Positions 14,722 through 19,094 of a stretch of DNA of 19,094 bases are shown here, one piece after another. The position numbers were made by a program, and so were the translations under genes. Each line of letters starts with the position of its first letter. The stretch's first letter is position 1. This stretch comes from an uncultured Bacteroidales bacterium (GTDB lineage: Bacteria; Bacteroidota; Bacteroidia; Bacteroidales; Paludibacteraceae). Below the pieces are notes generated by a model that worked only from the letters and a program-made list of their open reading frames with translations, was not told where the DNA came from and made no database searches. Where the stretch lies: positions 1 to 19,094 of the forward strand of contig CAIQOG010000538.1 of NCBI GenBank assembly GCA_903873355.1, in the 5' to 3' direction.

Positions 14722-16140
14722 TTATTGACGCAGGAAACTTTTACGGTTTAGTTTACCAGTCCAGATATCTGTAGAATTAGCTGAAATAGTTTTACCACCA
14801 ATAATAAAGATGCGATTATTATTATCCACCACCACCGATTGATATGTATGTGGTTGATAATAGTTATAGGTAGTTGAATCCTTAGTATTATTGAAATTTC
14901 TGATTATTATACTTTGACGAATCTGATTGTATGTCAGATCAGGAACTTGCCAGCTCAAACCTTCATCAGTCGATTCACGATAAAAAGTTTGATTTAAGGT
15001 TTTGTATTTGCCAAATAGCAACAACTTCTTATCGTACGAAATTACACATGCGCCCACTGCTAACGAGTCTAAATTGTTTTTCTCAGTCCATCTCGCATTG
15101 GTTTTACTATCACTGAAATCATACCAATATACACCATCTTCTGAACTCCAGTAGTTTTTCAACAACGAACCGGTAGGAGAATAACCACCCAAAACCAAAA
15201 CTTTTTGTAGATTTGTAACAGTCGTAATTGTAATCGCTGAAAAATCAGTTACAGGGAAATTATCAGGGATTTTTCCAATCATTGTCCAAACGGTACCATC
15301 AGGCGATGTTGCAAAATGATAAGTAGCATCGGTAACTGATTGAACAACAGCCCATAATTTTCCATTCCACACACAAAGCAATGAACTGAAAGTAAACTCA
15401 GATACAGTTTTTTTTGTCCAGTTAGTTCCGTTTGTCGAAGAATATATATTTAAACCATCTCTGCTGACAAACAAATTCCCATTAAACAGAATCATATCAT
15501 TAAGTGGTGTTGCCACAGGCAAACCGGTAGTTGCAACTGAAGAAGAATACCCATCAGCTGAGCTAAAAAGAGAAACTGATGATCCATCGTTGAGGTAATA
15601 ATAAATCTTGTCGTTCAGCAGAATCGCTTTTTGGGAAGAAGCAATGACAGAACTAATATTATCTTTCATTTTACTCCAAACGTATAACTCAGGCTGAACC
15701 GTATGGACATTTACCTGAATATTATATTTTATGTAGGATTTTCCGTCTGATGCAAAATTACTAATTTTCAACAATGGCTGTCTGAAATCAACAGTGTCTT
15801 TACCGGTAACAGCAACAGAATCTTTTTTTCCTTTCGTAAATTTAAATCCCTGATCAAGTGTCAAATGCAAAAATGCAGCAATTGTACTTTTGAAACTAAA
15901 AGTGGGATTAACGCTGTCAATCCGGGTTCTGAAAGGCAAGGAATCTATATTGATGATAGTTTTTCCGGTTGCATCCAATGTAAATACTGCATTTTTTACA
16001 GAATCATTACCTGCCAGCTTCAGCGAAACAAAAGTTGGATCACTCGAAGTGGTGGTTGCGGTATTGGTTGTATCCAAACAGGAACTCAAAAAGGAGACTG
16101 TCAGAACGATGAAAAATAATTTTAAAAAATTGGATTGCAT
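14722..16140 (-). CDS. Lipoprotein with beta-propeller-like repeats (DUF6242-like)
   Basis: The 472-residue product has a lipoprotein signal ending FLSSC, with the lipid-carrying cysteine at position 21, so it is membrane-anchored, probably in the outer membrane. Residues about 35-150 form a first domain containing VNPTFSF, DTVDFRQPLLKI and YIKYNIQVNVH. The remainder has at least five loops of the type S-x-D/N-x-G-x-x-W: SADGYSSS, STNGTNWTK, SPDGTVWTM, SEDGVYWYD and STDEGLSWQ, plus VLVLGGYS and IFIIGGKT. That is the look of Asp-box/Kelch beta-propeller blades. The architecture resembles Bacteroidales proteins annotated DUF6242, from memory. No catalytic residues can be assigned, so binding or a structural role is as likely as an enzyme. 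It is a single-gene unit with its own -7 box and terminator. Confidence 0.75.
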   Translation of the reverse strand: MQSNFLKLFFIVLTVSFLSSCLDTTNTATTTSSDPTFVSLKLAGNDSVKNAVFTLDATGKTIINIDSLPFRTRIDSVNPTFSFKSTIAAFLHLTLDQGFKFTKGKKDSVAVTGKDTVDFRQPLLKISNFASDGKSYIKYNIQVNVHTVQPELYVWSKMKDNISSVIASSQKAILLNDKIYYYLNDGSSVSLFSSADGYSSSVATTGLPVATPLNDMILFNGNLFVSRDGLNIYSSTNGTNWTKKTVSEFTFSSLLCVWNGKLWAVVQSVTDATYHFATSPDGTVWTMIGKIPDNFPVTDFSAITITTVTNLQKVLVLGGYSPTGSLLKNYWSSEDGVYWYDFSDSKTNARWTEKNNLDSLAVGACVISYDKKLLLFGKYKTLNQTFYRESTDEGLSWQVPDLTYNQIRQSIIIRNFNNTKDSTTYNYYQPHTYQSVVVDNNNRIFIIGGKTISANSTDIWTGKLNRKSFLRQ

Positions 16141-16162
16141 ATCAATAGTTTTTTTGGACTGA

Positions 16163-16170
16163 CAAAGTTA
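16163..16170 (-). promoter_or_regulatory. Bacteroidota -7 box for the lipoprotein gene
   Basis: The minus strand reads TAACTTTG, identical to the glyS box. RNA would start near 16156, giving a leader of about 16 bases before the ATG at 16140. No clear -33 element is present. Confidence 0.55.
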
Positions 16171-16260
16171 AATACATTTTAATTCTTTACGATTGCTTGC
16201 ACTAAGTTTTATTGTTTTTTATCATTCAAAACAACAATTTTTGAGAAAATAATGCCAAAA

Positions 16261-17025
16261 TCAATCGTTCAGTTCAACGACCACCGGACAATGGTCGGAA
16301 TGTATGGCATCCTGAAGAATAGCTGCAGATTTTAATCGCGTACGCAGACTTTCTGTAACCCAATGATAATCAATGCGCCATCCTGCATTACGGAAACGTG
16401 CGCCACCCCGGTAACTCCACCAACTGTATTGTTCAGCACGAGAATCGAAAACACGGAACGAATCTACCATGCCTGAAGCTTCGTAGCGGTCGAGCCAGGC
16501 GCGTTCTTCGGGCAAAAATCCTGAAACACCATTCTGACGTTCCGGATGATTAATGTCAATTGGTTTATGACAGATATTATAGTCGCCACAAATAATCAGA
16601 TTTGGACGGGTTTTACGTAGTTCGGCTACAAATGCTCCAAATGCTCCAAGAAAATCCATCTTAAATGCCTGACGCTCATCGCCTGACGAACCGGATGGAA
16701 TATACACGCTGATAACCGATAAATCTCCAAAATCAGCACGAATTACACGACCCTCATCATCGTAACGTGGATTGTTCATACCTATTACCACATTATCAGG
16801 AGTTTTTTTTGTCAGAATAGCCACACCGCTGTATCCTTTTTTTTGTGCCGAATGCAGATATGAAGTGTAACCCAGTTCAGCAAAAATCATCGTGTCAATC
16901 TGGTCAGGCTGCGCTTTTGTTTCCTGAAAACAAATCACATCAGGGTTTTCAGCTTGCAACCAATGGGTAAAATTCTTGCTCAAAGCTGCCCGAATCCCGT
17001 TTACATTGTAGGATATTATCTTCAT
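16261..17025 (-). CDS. xth: Exodeoxyribonuclease III / AP endonuclease
   Basis: The 254-residue enzyme belongs to the ExoIII/APE1 family, which cuts DNA at abasic sites and removes 3' blocks in base-excision repair. All active-site blocks are present: SYNVNGIRA (5-13, Asn7), CFQETKA (32-38, metal ligand Glu35), YIPSGS (108-113, Tyr108), GDYN (147-150, Asp148 and Asn150), GWRIDYHW (215-222, Asp219) and the C-terminal SDHCPV (243-248, general base His245). Length is normal. Its ATG overlaps the stop codon of the upstream mlaF gene by 4 bases (ATGA), so it is the last gene of an mlaE-mlaF-xth operon and is probably translationally coupled, although the functions are unrelated. Confidence 0.95.
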   Translation of the reverse strand: MKIISYNVNGIRAALSKNFTHWLQAENPDVICFQETKAQPDQIDTMIFAELGYTSYLHSAQKKGYSGVAILTKKTPDNVVIGMNNPRYDDEGRVIRADFGDLSVISVYIPSGSSGDERQAFKMDFLGAFGAFVAELRKTRPNLIICGDYNICHKPIDINHPERQNGVSGFLPEERAWLDRYEASGMVDSFRVFDSRAEQYSWWSYRGGARFRNAGWRIDYHWVTESLRTRLKSAAILQDAIHSDHCPVVVELND

Positions 17026-17780
17026 TTATTGGCTTTCTTTACTTTTTTGTACAATTCTGAAGCAAAAACGAAATCGTTCAACGCTTCATTATCAACGTGA
17101 AAGATGTCACTGTTGTTTCCTTCCCAGGCTTTTTCACCTTTTTCGATAAAAATAATGTTTTCGCCTATTTCCATCACCGAATTCATATCGTGCGAATTGA
17201 TAATCGTGGTAATATCAAACTCATGGGTGATTTCATGAATCAGTTTATCAATAATCAGCGATGTTTTCGGGTCGAGACCGGAGTTTGGCTCATCACAAAA
17301 CAGGTATTTGGGCTGAAGGGCAATGGCACGGGCAATCGCCACACGTTTTTGCATACCTCCACTGATTTCGGAAGGTGCTAAATGAAACGCTTTTTCTTCC
17401 AAATCGACGTGGCGAAGACAGAACATAGCTCGTTCTGTCATTTCTTCTTTGGTTGATGGCGAAAACATTTCGAGCGGATACATCACATTTTCCAAAACGC
17501 TTAACGAGTCGAATAATGCTGAGCCCTGAAAAAGCATTCCTACCTCTTTGCGCAGAATACGTATTTCGCTCATTCGCATTTCCGGCAGATTACGTCCATC
17601 GTATTCAATTCTGCCTTTGTCGATTCGGTGTAAACCAATAATACTCTTCATCAAAACGGTTTTCCCGGAACCACTCTGACCAATAATCATGTTTGTTTTT
17701 CCCGTTTCGAAAACAGCTGAGACGTTTTTCAATACCTGATTGCCATCGAATGATTTATCTACGTTTTTTACTTCTATCAT
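17022..17780 (-). CDS. mlaF: ABC transporter ATP-binding protein, MlaF type
   Basis: The 252-residue ATPase has Walker A GQSGSGKT (34-41), Q-loop [14 protein letters not shown] (82-95, Gln85), signature SGGMQKR (140-146), Walker [14 protein letters not shown] (159-171, Glu164) and switch His197 (NSHDMNS). [10 protein letters not shown] after the Q-loop and PNSGLDP are typical of MlaF-type ATPases of the MCE phospholipid transport systems. It should power the adjacent MlaE permease at the inner membrane to move phospholipids between membranes and keep the outer membrane asymmetric. It follows mlaE by 80 bases of repeat-rich spacer and overlaps xth by 4 bases. The MCE-domain partner (MlaD) is not in the visible cluster. 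Confidence 0.9.
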   Translation of the reverse strand: MIEVKNVDKSFDGNQVLKNVSAVFETGKTNMIIGQSGSGKTVLMKSIIGLHRIDKGRIEYDGRNLPEMRMSEIRILRKEVGMLFQGSALFDSLSVLENVMYPLEMFSPSTKEEMTERAMFCLRHVDLEEKAFHLAPSEISGGMQKRVAIARAIALQPKYLFCDEPNSGLDPKTSLIIDKLIHEITHEFDITTIINSHDMNSVMEIGENIIFIEKGEKAWEGNNSDIFHVDNEALNDFVFASELYKKVKKANK

Positions 17781-17783
17781 TTT

Positions 17784-17862
17784 AGTTCGTAAAGTTTGTA
17801 AAGTTTGAAAGTTTATAAAGTTTGATAGCTAACTATCAACTTTAAACTGCCAACTGTCAACT
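17784..17862. repeat. Mirrored AGTT/AACT short repeats between mlaE and mlaF
   Basis: On the plus strand AGTT occurs at 17784, 17793, 17802, 17810 and 17819 (steps of 8-9), then AACT at 17831, 17838, 17845, 17852 and 17859 (steps of exactly 7). The halves meet in a hairpin: GATAG (17824-17828) with CTATC (17833-17837), extending past one bulged T to about 11 pairs. The last AACT overlaps the mlaE stop codon. It fills almost the whole spacer. Confidence 0.75.
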
Positions 17863-18601
17863 AATTAAGCATAATTTTGGTAATAAGAATATTAAAGAAA
17901 AGTATCAGAATACTTCCGTTTACCACCGCATTGGTACTGGCTTTACCTACATCCAACGCGCCACCATAGGAATAATAGCCATAATATGCAGCTACCGAAG
18001 AGATTAAAAACGCGAAAATCATGGATTTAAAAATCGAGTAGATTACATAAAATGGTATAAATGCATATTGAATTCCGATAAGATAGTCGCCGGTTGTCAT
18101 AATGTTAGTAAGAACTCCAACGAAATAGCCACCTCCCACACCCAAAGCCATGCTGAATATTACCAGAAAAGGCATCATCGCAACAAAAGCAATAATTTTT
18201 GGAAGTATTAAATAATTAGCTGAATTTACACCCATAATCTCCAGCGCATCAATTTGTTCGGTAATTCGCATGGTGCCAATTTCGGAAGCAATATTAGAAC
18301 CAACTTTTCCGGCAAGGATAAGACATAGAATGGTTGATGAGAATTCCAGTAACAGTGTGTCGCGGGTTACTAAACCGGTTGTATAAACCGGTAACAAGGG
18401 ATTCGATGTATTCAGCTTGGTTTGCATTGTCATGATGAAACCAATGAAAACCGAAATAATGGCTACAATCGGCAAAGACTGTAGTCCGAGCTTTTCAAGT
18501 TCTTTGGGAAATTGACGGAAGAACATCTTGCTGCGGTCGGGAAGCACAAACACCCGTTTCATTAGTAGAAAATATTTACCTGTTTCGCTTAATAAACTCA
18601 T
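17861..18601 (-). CDS. mlaE: MlaE-family ABC transporter permease
   Basis: The 246-residue membrane protein carries the MlaE/YrbE permease signature: LILAGKVGSNIASEIGTMRITEQIDALEIMGVN at about 94-126, with the invariant EIGTMRxTEQIDALExMGV core. Hydrophobic segments lie at about 43-60, 84-99, 133-163, 175-205 and 226-243. It starts with an amphipathic stretch as in other members. With MlaF it forms the inner-membrane core of a phospholipid transporter in the MCE system. The start at 18601 is supported by a -7 box at 18649-18656. It is the first gene of the mlaE-mlaF-xth operon. Confidence 0.92.
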   Translation of the reverse strand: MSLLSETGKYFLLMKRVFVLPDRSKMFFRQFPKELEKLGLQSLPIVAIISVFIGFIMTMQTKLNTSNPLLPVYTTGLVTRDTLLLEFSSTILCLILAGKVGSNIASEIGTMRITEQIDALEIMGVNSANYLILPKIIAFVAMMPFLVIFSMALGVGGGYFVGVLTNIMTTGDYLIGIQYAFIPFYVIYSIFKSMIFAFLISSVAAYYGYYSYGGALDVGKASTNAVVNGSILILFFNILITKIMLN

Positions 18602-18648
18602 GTCGGGAAGTTATTGAATTTGAGTGATTCGTTTCAAAAATTAAGTTG

Positions 18649-18656
18649 CAAATATA
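18649..18656 (-). promoter_or_regulatory. Bacteroidota -7 box for mlaE-mlaF-xth
   Basis: The minus strand reads TATATTTG followed by C, matching TAnnTTTG. RNA would start near 18642, leaving a leader of about 40 bases before the mlaE ATG. The box lies in the 82-base gap after the transporter gene. Confidence 0.55.
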
Positions 18657-18683
18657 CTCATTTTTTGAGGATAACTAAAATAG

Positions 18684-19094
18684 TTAATCTCCGATGAGTT
18701 CTTCCATTTCAGATTGTTTTGTTTTTTTCAATTCTCTTTCTGCATCGAGTTGTGCTTTTGATTTGCTTTGGGTAACAATATATACTCCGGCAAAAACCAA
18801 CACACCCGCAAGTGCCTTTTCAAGACCAAAAATATCAATGCCTATTGCCACTGCAACCATCGATGCCATTACCGGTTGAATATAATTATACATACTCAGC
18901 GTGGTGGGGCGCAGAACTTTTTGTCCGATAGGTATAAGCAGATAGCCCACAAAAGTTGCAAAACCAACTACATAGGCTATCCGAAGCCACGTGGTACCGG
19001 TCAGGGCGCAGAAATCCGTTTCTACGAAAGGCTTATAACAAAATGGCAAACAACAAATTGTTCCAAAAAGAAACATCCATTTCATAATTGTAAC
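18684..19094 (-). CDS. EamA/DMT-family transporter, C-terminal half; 5' end outside window
   Basis: The frame is open to the right edge (codons Val-Thr-Ile precede the Met at 19085), so the true start is outside and 136 codons are visible. They show four hydrophobic segments: MKWMFLFGTICCLPF, IAYVVGFATFVGYLLIPIG, YIQPVMASMVAVAIGIDIFG and ALAGVLVFAGVYIVTQ. The SMYNYIQPVMASMVAVAIG block, with its conserved Pro between helices 8 and 9, and the closing GVYIVTQS fit the second EamA domain of drug/metabolite transporters of about 300 residues. A charged tail (KSKAQLDAERELKKTKQSEMEELIGD) follows. These are inner-membrane exporters or permeases; the substrate cannot be inferred. Confidence 0.88.
   Translation of the reverse strand, partial: VTIMKWMFLFGTICCLPFCYKPFVETDFCALTGTTWLRIAYVVGFATFVGYLLIPIGQKVLRPTTLSMYNYIQPVMASMVAVAIGIDIFGLEKALAGVLVFAGVYIVTQSKSKAQLDAERELKKTKQSEMEELIGD

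Noticed and set aside
1..19094. CRISPR arrays, tRNA or rRNA genes, phage or toxin-antitoxin modules
   Set aside because: No regularly spaced repeats of CRISPR length, no tRNA-like cloverleaf and no recognisable phage or toxin-antitoxin genes were seen on reading both strands.

Overview
The window looks like chromosomal DNA from a Bacteroidota bacterium, most likely of the order Bacteroidales. It is AT-rich. Several genes are preceded by the phylum-type -7 promoter box TAnnTTTG, and Shine-Dalgarno sequences are scarce. The gene set also fits: a putative porin of the Bacteroidetes type, an alpha2 glycyl-tRNA synthetase, a long topoisomerase subunit A ending in DGQLTLF, a DUF6242-like lipoprotein and a plug-first TonB-dependent receptor. 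I cannot name the genus from the sequence alone.

Layout. Positions 1-2416 (minus) hold a putative porin overlapping by 8 bases a membrane-anchored solute-binding protein (MltF-like) that runs off the left edge. A 381-base divergent intergenic region follows. Positions 2798-5009 (plus) hold NADP-type glutamate dehydrogenase (gdhA) and a nitroreductase, each followed by an intrinsic terminator; the second terminator also serves the convergent glycyl-tRNA synthetase gene (glyS, 5115-6662, minus). Positions 6856-7367 hold the broken remains of a rhuM-type gene, ending 2 bases before a topoisomerase IV-like subunit A gene (parC-like, 7370-10411, plus). Class I fumarase (10583-12214, plus) follows and converges on a TonB-dependent receptor (12309-14240, minus); the 94 bases between their stop codons are a paired inverted repeat enclosing a terminator hairpin. 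Upstream of the receptor lie a small orphan protein gene (14302-14604) and a DUF6242-like lipoprotein gene (14722-16140), both minus. Positions 16261-18601 (minus) form an mlaE-mlaF-xth operon, and 18684-19094 is the C-terminal half of an EamA/DMT-type transporter cut by the right edge.

How the genes relate. Most of the window is housekeeping: nitrogen assimilation (gdhA), translation (glyS), chromosome topology (parC), TCA cycle (fumarase), DNA repair (xth) and outer-membrane lipid transport (mlaE/mlaF). The envelope genes (porin, TonB receptor, lipoprotein) are typical Bacteroidota outer-membrane functions. I see no complete defence island, CRISPR array, prophage or transposase. The most unusual items are small: the orphan 100-residue protein with a strong terminator squeezed between it and the TonB receptor start codon; the rhuM relic whose deletion junction lies beside a perfect 27-base palindrome; the paired 12-base CCCC/GGGG palindromes between fumarase and the receptor; and short tandem repeats, mostly of 7 bases, directly before the start codons of glyS, fumarase and mlaF.
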